This document shows, piece after piece, positions 22,854-30,867 of a stretch of DNA of 64,000 bases; position 1 is the first letter of the stretch; the number at the start of each line of letters is the position of its first letter. The translations under genes and the position numbers were made by a program. Where the stretch lies: the NCBI GenBank assembly GCA_902594335.1, contig CACJLY010000008.1:1-64000 (forward strand), in the 5' to 3' direction. The stretch is from an uncultured Pelagibacteraceae bacterium. GTDB lineage: Bacteria > Pseudomonadota > Alphaproteobacteria > Pelagibacterales > Pelagibacteraceae. Below the pieces are notes generated by a model. The model had not been told where the DNA came from. It was given only the letters and a program-made list of their open reading frames with translations, and ran no database searches.

Positions 22854-24119
22854 TTACTCCTTATTTATTCTAGATTTAATACTCAAAGCATGACCTTTTA
22901 ATTCCTCATACTCAGCGAGATGTGTAGCGTATTCTCCTATTTTCTCAACACCTTTTTTTGAGAGAGTTATAAGGCTAATTTTTTTATAAAATTCACTTAA
23001 ACTTAAGCCTGACGAAAATTTAGCTGACGAATTAGTTGGCAATACATGATTTGTCCCAACAGCATAGTCACTTAATGCCATTGGAGAATATTTTCCTATA
23101 CAAATACTTCCCGCATTAAAAATTTTATCCTTATACTTTTTATAATTGCTAACATTTATTTCTAAGTGTTCAGGAGCTATCTCATTAATTGCATCAATGA
23201 TTTGTCTATCATTATATACTTTTAAAATTAGTCCATTGTTTTTAATGCTTTTAGATATAATATTTTTTCTTGGTAAATCTTTTAATTTTAATTCTAAATC
23301 TTTCTTAAATTTGTTGATCAAATTAGAATTTTTAGTGATCAATATACATTGAGAATTTGAATCATGTTCTGCTTGCCCAATCATAGATGTAGTAACTTCA
23401 TTTAAATTAGTTTTGCTATCTGCTAATATTGTTATTTCAGATGGGCCGGCAATCATTCCTTCAATACCTACATCTCCAAAAACCTGCCTTTTAGCTCCAG
23501 CAACAAAGATATTGCCCGGTCCAACAATTTTATTTACTTTTTGAATATAAGCCAAACTACCTATAGCTTGAGCACCTCCCATTGAATAAATTTCATTAAT
23601 TCCTAATTTTTTTGCTGCATACAAAACTGCAGGATTTAATTTTCCATTATTTTTTGGATTTGCTAGTACAATTCTTTTAACACCTGCAATTTTTGCTGGT
23701 ATAGCATTCATCAATAGTGTTGACGGTAAGTTTGCTGGAACATAAATACCAACCGATTGAATTGGTAAATATTTATACTCAATTTTATTATTTAGATTAT
23801 CTTTATAAAAGATATCTGTAGTTTTTTGTAAAGAATGAAATTTGAGTATCCGTTTGTAAGCAAAATCTATAGCTCTTTTAATCTTAGGGTCTAAAGATTT
23901 AATTGCTTTATTAATTTGCTTAATACTTGGCTTAATTTGACTATTTTTACTAAATTTTTTCTCATATTTTAAAAGACTTTTATTTTTATTGTTCTTAATA
24001 TCTTTTAAAATTTTGGAAATTATTTTATTTTCATTTTTTTTTCCAGATCTTCTAAGATCTAAAAATTTTGTTAAATTATTTAAGTAATTTTTTTTATTAC
24101 AATTAATTATTTTTATCAT
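22854..24119 (-). CDS. hisD: Histidinol dehydrogenase
   Basis: HisD catalyses the last two steps of histidine synthesis, histidinol to histidine with two NAD+. Family blocks are clear: 'VGIYVPANLPSTLLMNAIPA' (abridged; usually PGG in place of PAN), 'YSMGGAQAIGSLAYI', 'VGPGNIFVAGAKRQVFGDVGI', 'GPSEITILAD', 'SMIGQAEHDSNSQCILIT' (abridged; zinc ligands Gln/His), 'APEHLEI', and 'SDYAVGTNHVLPT'. At 421 aa the length is normal. It is separated from hisS-hisZ-hisG, so histidine genes here are in at least two transcripts. Its start overlaps the DUF2948 gene by 17 bases. Confidence 0.94.
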   Translation of the reverse strand: MIKIINCNKKNYLNNLTKFLDLRRSGKKNENKIISKILKDIKNNKNKSLLKYEKKFSKNSQIKPSIKQINKAIKSLDPKIKRAIDFAYKRILKFHSLQKTTDIFYKDNLNNKIEYKYLPIQSVGIYVPANLPSTLLMNAIPAKIAGVKRIVLANPKNNGKLNPAVLYAAKKLGINEIYSMGGAQAIGSLAYIQKVNKIVGPGNIFVAGAKRQVFGDVGIEGMIAGPSEITILADSKTNLNEVTTSMIGQAEHDSNSQCILITKNSNLINKFKKDLELKLKDLPRKNIISKSIKNNGLILKVYNDRQIIDAINEIAPEHLEINVSNYKKYKDKIFNAGSICIGKYSPMALSDYAVGTNHVLPTNSSAKFSSGLSLSEFYKKISLITLSKKGVEKIGEYATHLAEYEELKGHALSIKSRINKE

Positions 24120-24510
24120 TTACTATTTTTTGATCCTCTAGTGTCACTTCAATTACTTCAGCGGCAAGAGTTATAATTCTATTTTTCGAAAATAACATAG
24201 TTATTTCAAAATTCTCCCCTTTCTTAAAAATATCAATTGTTAATAATTCTAATGTTAGATTAGTGTCATTTTGGTCTATATTCTTAGATTTTGACGAATT
24301 AATAAATTCAAATTTGATAATACTGTTTATTAATTTATTTTTATTTTCCTCTTCTTTACTAAATCTTGCTATTGAAATTAGGAAAATCTTATTAGAAGCT
24401 AAATATTTAACATCTTCAATATCAACTTTACCTCCAGAGCAGCAAGCTGAAATGATATGAAGATCTTCAGAAGTTTGTGCGATTATCTTTTTTAAATACT
24501 GGTTTTCCAT
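24103..24510 (-). CDS. DUF2948 family protein
   Basis: This small alphaproteobacterial protein of unknown function (135 aa) is typically found between murA and hisD, exactly as here. The pattern 'AQTSEDLHIISACCSGGKVDIEDVKYLASNKIFLISIARF' (abridged) is the family start ('DAEDLxVISAxxQDAxxxxxDIxWLxxxRRFALxxNRF'), and 'LAAEVIEVTLED' is the family end. No transmembrane segment or signal peptide is present. The ATG at 24510 shares a base with the murA stop; a TTG one codon upstream is less likely. Function should not be guessed from the neighbours alone. Confidence 0.78.
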   Translation of the reverse strand: MENQYLKKIIAQTSEDLHIISACCSGGKVDIEDVKYLASNKIFLISIARFSKEEENKNKLINSIIKFEFINSSKSKNIDQNDTNLTLELLTIDIFKKGENFEITMLFSKNRIITLAAEVIEVTLEDQKIVNDKNN

Positions 24511-25772
24511 CAATTAACACGTCGAATGTTTACCCCAACTTTTCTTAGTTTATTTTCTATATTTTCATATCCTCTATCAAGGTGATAAATTCTATAAATT
24601 GTGGACGATCCTGTGGCAACTATTGCAGCTAAAACTAAAGCAACTGAAGCTCTTAAGTCACTAGACATTAATTCTGCAGCTTGAAAGTTAGTATCACCTG
24701 AAATAAATGCCTTATTTTTTTTAATTAAAATCTCAGCACCTAATCTTCTTAATTCAGCTACATGCATAAATCTATTTTCGAAAATACTCTCAGTTATTGA
24801 ACTTTTACCTTTGGCCTTACAAAGTAGAACCATAAACTGAGCTTGTAAATCTGTTGGAAAGTTTGGATATTCTTTAGTAACTAAATTGGTTAAATTTTTG
24901 ATTTTTTTTGGACCAGATATATAAATTTGTTTTTTGTCTACTTTAATTTTTGCTCCAACTTTTTTTAGTAATGATAATTCTGTTTTTATAATTTTTGGAT
25001 CAAAATTATTTATTTTTAAATTACCTCCAGTTAAGCATGCTGCTACACAAAAAGTTCCTGTTTCTATTCTATCTGACATCACTGAATAACTTGTACTTTC
25101 TAATGATTTAATTCCCTCTATCTTCACAGTACGTTTGCCTATAAATTTTATTTTTGCACCACCTGATTTTAAAAAATTTATTAAATCAATTATTTCTGGT
25201 TCGATTGCACAGTTTCTAAGAATGGTAATTCCATTTGCTAAACATGCTGCTATAATTGTATTTTCAGTTGCTCCAACACTAATTTTTGAAAATCTGATTT
25301 TTGCACCTTTGAGTTTTTCTTTCGTATGTGCGTGGATATAGCCTTTCTTAATATCATATTTCATTCCAAGTTTTTTAAGTGCATTCAAATGATAATTTAC
25401 AGGTCTTGCCCCTATAAGGCAGCCACCAGGCAAAGAAGTAATGGACTTTTGATATTTGGCAACAAGTGCTCCTAAAACTAATATTCCAGCTCTCATTGTT
25501 CTAACAAGCGAATATGATGCAAAAACATTTTGCTTTTTTTTCTTTGTTATTTTAACAATTTTTCTATTTTTATTAAATTTTATTTCAGAGCCAAGAGATT
25601 TTAAAAGATTTATCATTGTATTTATGTCTTTAACACGAGGTAAATTTTTTATTATGACCTCTTTTTCGAATAAGATTGTCGATGCCAAAATTGGTAAGGC
25701 AGCATTTTTTGAACCCGAAATTGAAATTTCGCCCTTTATTTTGCAAGGGCCTTTAACAATAAATTTCTCCAT
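24510..25772 (-). CDS. murA: UDP-N-acetylglucosamine 1-carboxyvinyltransferase
   Basis: MurA makes the first committed peptidoglycan precursor from UDP-GlcNAc and PEP. The catalytic cysteine (fosfomycin target) lies in 'LPGGCLIGARPVNYHL', corresponding to E. coli Cys115. Other blocks: 'ISGSKNAALPILAS' with the conserved Lys-Asn, 'TMRAGILVLGAL', 'VGATENTIIAA', 'SVMSDRIETGTF' and 'SDLRASVALVLAAIVA'. At 420 aa it is normal. It starts 2 bases after the dcd stop. Its Cys is retained, so it should be fosfomycin-sensitive in principle. Confidence 0.95.
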   Translation of the reverse strand: MEKFIVKGPCKIKGEISISGSKNAALPILASTILFEKEVIIKNLPRVKDINTMINLLKSLGSEIKFNKNRKIVKITKKKKQNVFASYSLVRTMRAGILVLGALVAKYQKSITSLPGGCLIGARPVNYHLNALKKLGMKYDIKKGYIHAHTKEKLKGAKIRFSKISVGATENTIIAACLANGITILRNCAIEPEIIDLINFLKSGGAKIKFIGKRTVKIEGIKSLESTSYSVMSDRIETGTFCVAACLTGGNLKINNFDPKIIKTELSLLKKVGAKIKVDKKQIYISGPKKIKNLTNLVTKEYPNFPTDLQAQFMVLLCKAKGKSSITESIFENRFMHVAELRRLGAEILIKKNKAFISGDTNFQAAELMSSDLRASVALVLAAIVATGSSTIYRIYHLDRGYENIENKLRKVGVNIRRVN

Positions 25773-25774
25773 TA

Positions 25775-26329
25775 TTATATTTTTGGAAGTGTAACTCCCT
25801 TTTGACCTTGGTATTTACCATTTCTATCTGCATATGAAACGGCTGGATCCTCATTGCCCTTAATAAAGACAAATTGAGCAACTCCTTCATTGGCATAAAT
25901 TTTTGCTGGTAACGGTGTTGTATTAGAAAATTCTAATGTTACATGTCCCTCCCAACCTGGTTCAAGAGGTGTAACATTTACAATTATTCCACATCTTGCA
26001 TATGTAGATTTTCCTAAACATATAACCAAAACATTTTTAGGAATCTTAAAGTATTCTACTGTTCTCGCTAATACGAATGAATTGGGTGGTATTATACATT
26101 CAGATGAGTTTTTTGTAATAAAATTTGAAGATTTAAAATTTTTTGGATCTACAATTTCGGAATTTACGTTGGTAAAAATTTTAAATTCATCAGAAACTCT
26201 CGCATCATAACCATATGATGAGACACCAAATGATATTTTATCTCCTCTAACTTGTTTGTCTTCAAAAGGAGAGATCATGTCATTTTCTCTGGCCATTTGT
26301 ATAATCCACTTATCAGATTGAACTGACAT
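25775..26329 (-). CDS. dcd: dCTP deaminase
   Basis: This trimeric enzyme converts dCTP to dUTP, feeding thymidylate synthesis. Motifs: '[20 protein letters not shown]' (abridged), '[17 protein letters not shown]', '[33 protein letters not shown]' (abridged) with the catalytic Glu, and 'GVAQFVFI'. The length is 184 aa, as expected. Its ATG overlaps the stop of the tiny upstream gene by one base (TAATG). Confidence 0.94.
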   Translation of the reverse strand: MSVQSDKWIIQMARENDMISPFEDKQVRGDKISFGVSSYGYDARVSDEFKIFTNVNSEIVDPKNFKSSNFITKNSSECIIPPNSFVLARTVEYFKIPKNVLVICLGKSTYARCGIIVNVTPLEPGWEGHVTLEFSNTTPLPAKIYANEGVAQFVFIKGNEDPAVSYADRNGKYQGQKGVTLPKI

Positions 26330-26433
26330 TATTTATTTTTTTTCTTAGTTTTTTTTTGAAATTCTTTTCTTTTTTTTAAATTTTTTCTTAAAGCAAGTTC
26401 AAGTTTACTAAAATTATTCTTTTTTGAACTCAT
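26329..26433 (-). CDS. Tiny Lys-rich conserved-type protein (34 aa)
   Basis: A 34-codon frame runs from ATG at 26433 to TAA at 26331-26329, giving [20 protein letters not shown] followed by [14 protein letters not shown]. The core pattern 'LExALRxNLKRRK' resembles a small alphaproteobacterial family of unknown function that lies near murA/dcd-type loci. Support comes from one-base overlap with the dcd start and 3-base spacing from the gene upstream, which suggests a coupled operon. Composition is very basic, so RNA or ribosome contact is conceivable but not shown. Confidence 0.55.
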   Translation of the reverse strand: MSSKKNNFSKLELALRKNLKKRKEFQKKTKKKNK

Positions 26434-26436
26434 TAT

Positions 26437-26634
26437 TTATTTTTTGTCAGGATTTGTAAGATGATCAAGTGTTATAACCTGATCAAGAGGAATTGTTTTG
26501 TCTTCTTCAATTTTTACTGGGCCAGTTTTAACCTGTTTTTTTGCTCTTTTTTCTGCAAGCTTTTTCTCTCTTTTAGCTTTTTTCTCCATGAGCTTTGCAT
26601 TTTTATTTGCTCCATATGTGTAGTGAATTCCCAT
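26437..26634 (-). CDS. Conserved-type small basic protein, unknown function (65 aa)
   Basis: The 65-aa protein begins MGIHYTYGANKNAKLMEKKA, followed by a Lys/Ala-rich helical stretch (to about residue 38) and an acidic tail with 'DQVITLDHLTNPDKK'. I know of no function. The N-terminal motif 'GIHYTYGANKNAK' is not low complexity and looks conserved. It heads a compact minus-strand set with the 34-aa gene, dcd and murA. A different start at 26711 would add a hydrophobic leader in another frame and is not favoured. Confidence 0.55.
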   Translation of the reverse strand: MGIHYTYGANKNAKLMEKKAKREKKLAEKRAKKQVKTGPVKIEEDKTIPLDQVITLDHLTNPDKK

Positions 26635-26729
26635 AACATTTTCCTTAAATAGATATAACCCATTTTTAAAAAAAAATAAGGCAATAATTTGAAAAATTTT
26701 AATTTATACACTAATTATCATTAAAAAAT

Positions 26730-26804
26730 GCCCTTGTAGTTTTAATGTTAAAACAGGCCCTTGGTAAGGGTCAGTTACGAGTTAGATTCTCGTCGAGGGC
26801 ACCA
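26730..26804 (+). tRNA. tRNA-Thr (GGT) with swapped tertiary pair, CCA encoded
   Basis: Cloverleaf on the plus strand: acceptor GCCCTTG/CGAGGGC (one G-U), D stem GTTT/AAAC with loop TAATGTTA, anticodon stem GGCCC/GGGTC with loop TTGGTAA (GGT, 26763-26765), four-base variable loop AGTT, T stem ACGAG/CTCGT with loop TTAGATT, A73 and CCA. G1-C72, C2-G71 and G35-U36 fit threonine identity. All five stems pair, but the loops are unusual. A14 is T, G19 is T and C56 is A, giving U19-A56 in place of G19-C56, and A15 with U48 in place of G15-C48. G18 and T55 are kept. It ends 3 bases from the convergent VTT gene stop. Confidence 0.82.
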
Positions 26805-26807
26805 CTA

Positions 26808-27527
26808 TTATTTTGTATAAAAATTTTTTTTTAGCCAAAACCCAATTATAACTAAAAATATAATTCCTAGAATTGGTAAATAAATATCAGGAGAAAAAAT
26901 TAACTCTAAAATACTTGGTACTTCAGAATTTTCCTCCAATATCTTACTCAAACCAGCACCCAGAGATGCTCCAACAAATAATTGCGGAGTCATTCCAATT
27001 ATTGATCCTAGAAAGAAATTTCTTACCTTAACATTAAATATTGTCGGTAAAATATTTGAAATAAAAAAAGGAATACCACCTATAAATCTATAGATTAGAA
27101 AAAAAACAAACTCATTCTTTTTAAACTTTTCAGTAAAATTACTAAAACGAGATGAAAATTTTTCCTCAACCAAATCTTTAAAAAAATAATTTGCAAACAT
27201 ATAAAGAAGTGTTGCGCCAATAGATAACCCGAAAACTACTAGTAAAGTTCCTAACCATTTTCCAAAAATAAAACCACCAACTAGAAATACTGGTGATCCA
27301 AATCCTAATAAGAGAACCCAGACTATGGTACCTATTAAAAAAATAATACTTGATAAAAAAATATTACTATTTTTAATATTTTCTAAAGCTTCTCTATTTT
27401 CTCTTATTAATTCATAACTTGAAAAATCCTGAAATGAAAAGTTGTTAAAAAAAATCAATAAAAAAACAAATACTATCAAAATGTAGGCAGAGCCTAAAAA
27501 TAGTTTAATTTTTTTTTCTCTATTCAT
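26808..27527 (-). CDS. TVP38/TMEM64 (VTT domain) family membrane protein
   Basis: This polytopic inner-membrane protein (239 aa) has a first helix at about residues 9-27, a central VTT (SNARE-associated/DedA-like) domain, and a last helix at the C-terminus ('IYLPILGIIFLVIIGFWL'). The domain signatures are 'GSPVFLVGGFIFGKWLGTLLVVFGLSIGATLLYMFANYFFKD' (abridged) and 'RFIGGIPFFISNILPTIFNV...GSIIGMTPQLFVGASLGAGL' (abridged). Members of this superfamily act as lipid scramblases or transporters in some organisms; the role here is unassigned. It is convergent with tRNA-Thr and divergent from rpmH. Confidence 0.8.
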   Translation of the reverse strand: MNREKKIKLFLGSAYILIVFVFLLIFFNNFSFQDFSSYELIRENREALENIKNSNIFLSSIIFLIGTIVWVLLLGFGSPVFLVGGFIFGKWLGTLLVVFGLSIGATLLYMFANYFFKDLVEEKFSSRFSNFTEKFKKNEFVFFLIYRFIGGIPFFISNILPTIFNVKVRNFFLGSIIGMTPQLFVGASLGAGLSKILEENSEVPSILELIFSPDIYLPILGIIFLVIIGFWLKKNFYTK

Positions 27528-27609
27528 TGATTTTTAACTTATTAAAAATCGCTGTACTTATATATATATATTTGTATAACTACCGAAATTTAACATTAAT
27601 TTAACAACA

Positions 27610-27747
27610 ATGAAACGTACATATCAACCAAGTAACAGAAAAAGAAAAAAGGCTGTTGGCTTTAGAGCTAAAAAAAAGACAAAGGGTGGGAGAAAAGTAT
27701 TAAAAAGAAGAAGAGCTAAAGGAAGAAAAAAATTGACAAATGCTTAA
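27610..27747 (+). CDS. rpmH: 50S ribosomal protein L34
   Basis: The 45-aa frame reads [20 protein letters not shown], then [20 protein letters not shown] and KLTNA. This matches L34 (MKRTYQPS...GFRxRxxTKxGRxVLxxRRxKGRxxL) along its length. The start ATG is at 27610 and the TAA overlaps the rnpA ATG by one base. rpmH-rnpA-yidD-yidC is a widely conserved order. The 82 bases upstream carry a run of alternating TA near 27560-27570 and must contain the operon promoter. Confidence 0.96.
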   Translation: MKRTYQPSNRKRKKAVGFRAKKKTKGGRKVLKRRRAKGRKKLTNA

Positions 27748-28088
27748 TGAAAAACAAGATTGTTAGCCTTTCTAAAAATGAGGATTTTAAGTCTATTCTG
27801 AGTGGAAAAAAAATTTCTAACAAATACTTAACAATTTTCTTTAAAAAACTTTCTGATAAAAATAATAATAGATTAAATATTAGTTTTGTAGCCAAAAAGA
27901 AAATTGGAAATGCAGTAACAAGAAATAGAATTAAAAGAAGACTAAGAAATATTATGAACGAAGCTGTGAAATCAATTAACATCAATTTTAATTACTGTTA
28001 TTTATTGATTGCAAGAATATCTGTTAGCAAAGATCCTTATGAAAAAATAAAAAACTCAACACTAGAAGACTTTAAAAAAATTAAATGA
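27747..28088 (+). CDS. rnpA: Ribonuclease P protein component
   Basis: RnpA is the protein subunit that helps RNase P RNA cleave 5' leaders from pre-tRNA. The RNR signature is present as 'KKKIGNAVTRNRIKRRLRNIM', with an N-terminal 'LSKNEDFKSILSGKK'. It has 113 aa, is very basic and has normal length. Coupled to rpmH and, by a 4-base ATGA overlap, to yidD. Confidence 0.94.
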   Translation: MKNKIVSLSKNEDFKSILSGKKISNKYLTIFFKKLSDKNNNRLNISFVAKKKIGNAVTRNRIKRRLRNIMNEAVKSININFNYCYLLIARISVSKDPYEKIKNSTLEDFKKIK

Positions 28089-28327
28089 CCAATCCTATTA
28101 AATTTTTAATGATCAAGATGATAAGGCTTTATCAAATAATTATATCTCCATATCTAGGAAATAATTGTAGATATCTTCCAACATGTTCTGATTATTTTAT
28201 TGAAAATTTAAAAGAGAATGGAATTTTAAAAGGAAGTATTAATGGATTTAAAAGAATACTTAGTTGTCACCCGATAAAAATTTTGGGTGGTGGAGAGGGA
28301 TTTGATCCAGTTAAAAAGAAAAAGTAA
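28085..28327 (+). CDS. yidD: Membrane protein insertion efficiency factor YidD
   Basis: This small membrane-associated protein (80 aa) assists YidC-dependent insertion. The conserved block 'LIRLYQ'-like 'MIRLYQIIISPYLGNNCRYLPTCSDYFIENL' (abridged) with both cysteines, and 'GFKRILSCHPI...GGEGFDPV', are diagnostic. The start ATG overlaps the rnpA stop (ATGA); yidC follows after 3 bases. Confidence 0.94.
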   Translation: MTNPIKFLMIKMIRLYQIIISPYLGNNCRYLPTCSDYFIENLKENGILKGSINGFKRILSCHPIKILGGGEGFDPVKKKK

Positions 28328-28330
28328 TTT

Positions 28331-30013
28331 ATGGATACAAAAAACGTAATTGCCGCGATATCTCTGAGTGCGGCCGTAATAATACTTTATAGTCTATTTT
28401 TCGCTCCAGCAGTAGTAGACCAAAAAGATATTTCTAATGACAAAAATATTACCAGTGAAAATTCTTCAACGGATGCACCATCATTAGTTCAGGACCAAGA
28501 AACAATTAAAATATCTAGAAATGACGCTTTAAAAGAAAATGAAAGAGTTCTTTTTGAAAATAACAAAATTAAAGGCTCAATTTCATTAATTGGGTCTTCA
28601 ATAGACGACTTAACTTTTAAAAATTATACAAATACTTTAAATGGAGATGATAATGTAATCTTATTAAATCCTAAACAGTCTAATAATGGATATTATGTAG
28701 AAACTGGATGGGCAACTACTAACAAAAATATTGATTTACCAAACTCAAAATCTCTTTGGAGCATTGAAGGAAGTAACAAACTCACACCTAGTTCACCAGT
28801 GATATTAAGTTGGACTAACAGTCAAAATATTAAATTCTTAAAAGAAATTAGCATAGATAAACAATATCTTTTTAACATCAAACAAACGATAATTAATAAT
28901 TCGGATAAAACTTATAACTTTTATCCATATGGACAAATTATTAGAAATGTAGCCCCTGATGTAACTAATTTTTATATTTTGCATGAGGGTTTAATTGGAG
29001 TTTTTGATGATCAATTAGTTGAAGAGGATTATGATGATATTGAGGAAAAAAAATATTCTAAGAATGCACAATCTGGATGGCTAGGTATAACTGATAAGTA
29101 CTGGCTTACTAGTCTTATACCCGAAAAAGACAAAAGTTTTAGATCCGATTTTGATTACAAAAATAAGTTCAGAGCAAATTTTATTGAGACTAATGCTACT
29201 GAAGTTGGTGCAAACGAAACAAAAAGTAATTTAATTAGGGTAATAATTGCTGCAAAAGAAGTAAACGTTATTGATGGATATGCTGAGAGTGAAAATATTA
29301 ATAAGTTTGATTTAGCAATAGATTGGGGATGGTTTTATTTCATTGTAAAACCTTTATTCTTTGCAATTCAATATTTCTTTAATCTTGCTGGTAATTTTGG
29401 AATAGCAATTATAATGATAACTGCTTGTATAAGATTAGCATTTTTTCCACTTGCAAATTACTCATTTAGGTCAATGGCTAAAATGAAAGTTCTTCAGCCA
29501 GAAATGACAAGACTAAAAGAGTTACATAAAGAAGATAAAATGAAACTCCAACAAGAGATGATGGCGTTATACAAAAGAGAAAAAGTTAATCCAATAAGCG
29601 GGTGTCTTCCAATTTTTATACAGATACCTTTTTTCTTTGCAATTTATAAAGTTTTGTTTGTAACAATTGAGATGAGACATCAACCATTTTTTGGTTGGAT
29701 TAAAGATTTAAGTGAAAGAGATCCTACATCCATATTTAATTTATTTGGACTGATTCCATGGGATCCCCCTTCTTTTTTACTAATAGGTGTATGGCCGTGC
29801 TTAATGGGTGTTTCAATGTGGATGCAGCAAAAACTAAATCCAACGCCTCCGGATCCTGTTCAAGCAAAAATATTTATGTTCTTTCCATTATTTTTGACTG
29901 TAATACTAGCTCCTTTCCCAGCAGGACTAGTTATTTATTGGACTATAAATAACATTTTAACAATGGCACAACAGTACATAATAATCAAAAGAACGACTGT
30001 CAAAACTGTTTAA
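28331..30013 (+). CDS. yidC: Membrane protein insertase YidC
   Basis: YidC inserts and folds inner-membrane proteins alone or with SecYEG. Layout: N-terminal helix (about 6-26, 'NVIAAISLSAAVIILYSLFF'), a large periplasmic domain (about 50-330), then the conserved insertase core from about residue 335 ('WGWFYFIVKPLFFAIQYFF', 'GIAIIMITACIRLAFFPL', 'GCLPIFIQIPFFFAIYKVLF', 'FMFFPLFLTVILAPFPAGLVIYW', partly abridged). The core hydrophilic-groove Arg lies in 'CIRLAFFPL'. At 560 aa it is the Gram-negative long form. In other alphaproteobacteria engB commonly follows; here argB does. Confidence 0.96.
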   Translation: MDTKNVIAAISLSAAVIILYSLFFAPAVVDQKDISNDKNITSENSSTDAPSLVQDQETIKISRNDALKENERVLFENNKIKGSISLIGSSIDDLTFKNYTNTLNGDDNVILLNPKQSNNGYYVETGWATTNKNIDLPNSKSLWSIEGSNKLTPSSPVILSWTNSQNIKFLKEISIDKQYLFNIKQTIINNSDKTYNFYPYGQIIRNVAPDVTNFYILHEGLIGVFDDQLVEEDYDDIEEKKYSKNAQSGWLGITDKYWLTSLIPEKDKSFRSDFDYKNKFRANFIETNATEVGANETKSNLIRVIIAAKEVNVIDGYAESENINKFDLAIDWGWFYFIVKPLFFAIQYFFNLAGNFGIAIIMITACIRLAFFPLANYSFRSMAKMKVLQPEMTRLKELHKEDKMKLQQEMMALYKREKVNPISGCLPIFIQIPFFFAIYKVLFVTIEMRHQPFFGWIKDLSERDPTSIFNLFGLIPWDPPSFLLIGVWPCLMGVSMWMQQKLNPTPPDPVQAKIFMFFPLFLTVILAPFPAGLVIYWTINNILTMAQQYIIIKRTTVKTV

Positions 30014-30018
30014 TAGTA

Positions 30019-30867
30019 ATGGAAATAGAAAAAATAGTACCAAAAGATGGTCCTCCCATCGAAGAGGTTAAAAAATATATAGATAAATATAAAAATGAAT
30101 TAATAGTTATTAAATATGGAGGAAACGTTTTTATTGATAGAAATATTTTTAACAATTTTATTTCAGATATAAGTATTCTAAATAAGTTAGGATTATCAAT
30201 AATAATAGTCCACGGAGGTGGTCCTAGAATTAAAAGAGAGTTAGAAAAATCTAATATTCAATCAAAATTTATTAGAGGTTTAAGAGTTACGGATAAAAAA
30301 ATTATTAATATAGTTGAAGATGTCCTTATTGATTTTAACGAGGATATTGTTAATTCTTTAATTGAAAAAGGATCAAACGCGGTATCAATAAACACAAAAA
30401 AAAATAATGTTATTGAGGTTATTCCAGAAGCAGAGGAACTTGGTTTTGTTGGAAAACCAAATAAAATAAATACAAATATTATAAAAGATATAATTAAATT
30501 AAATTCAGTTCCAATTATATCACCTTTAGGTTTAGGTAAAAATAATCAAACATTTAATATAAACGGAGATACAGCTGCTGGTGCTATAGCTAAATCTTTG
30601 AAATGTAGAAGATTATTGTTAATGACCAATGTTGAAGGTGTACTAGATAAAGAAAAAAAACTCATTGAGGAAATTACGTCATCTGAAATTTTAGAGATGA
30701 TAAATAATGAAATTATAACAGAAGGTATGATTCCTAAGATTAACACTTGCTTAGATGCAGTAATGAATGGCGTTACCGGTGTTGGTATTATTGATGGAAG
30801 AAAAAAACATTCAATTCTTTTTGAATTATTCTCAGATAAAGGCGCTGGTACATTAATAAGAAAATGA
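30019..30867 (+). CDS. argB: Acetylglutamate kinase
   Basis: ArgB phosphorylates N-acetylglutamate in arginine synthesis. Motifs: 'VIKYGGNVFID' (nucleotide Lys-Gly-Gly; usual KYGGxAM), 'IIVHGGGPRIKREL', 'FIRGLRVTD', 'NINGDTAAGAIAKSL' and 'TEGMIPKINTCLDAV'. 'GLRVTD' with a hydrophobic N-terminal helix suggests the arginine-sensitive hexameric form, but this is inference. The length is 282 aa. It lies 5 bases after yidC and overlaps the HAD gene by 4 bases. Confidence 0.92.
   Translation: MEIEKIVPKDGPPIEEVKKYIDKYKNELIVIKYGGNVFIDRNIFNNFISDISILNKLGLSIIIVHGGGPRIKRELEKSNIQSKFIRGLRVTDKKIINIVEDVLIDFNEDIVNSLIEKGSNAVSINTKKNNVIEVIPEAEELGFVGKPNKINTNIIKDIIKLNSVPIISPLGLGKNNQTFNINGDTAAGAIAKSLKCRRLLLMTNVEGVLDKEKKLIEEITSSEILEMINNEIITEGMIPKINTCLDAVMNGVTGVGIIDGRKKHSILFELFSDKGAGTLIRK

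Noticed and set aside
26730-26804. tRNA-Thr as a decayed pseudo-tRNA
   Set aside because: All stems pair, CCA is encoded and loop changes are compensated, so decay is the weaker explanation.
27555-27580. TA-rich run upstream of rpmH as a replication origin element
   Set aside because: rpmH lies near oriC in some bacteria, but no DnaA-box cluster (TTATCCACA-like) was found here.
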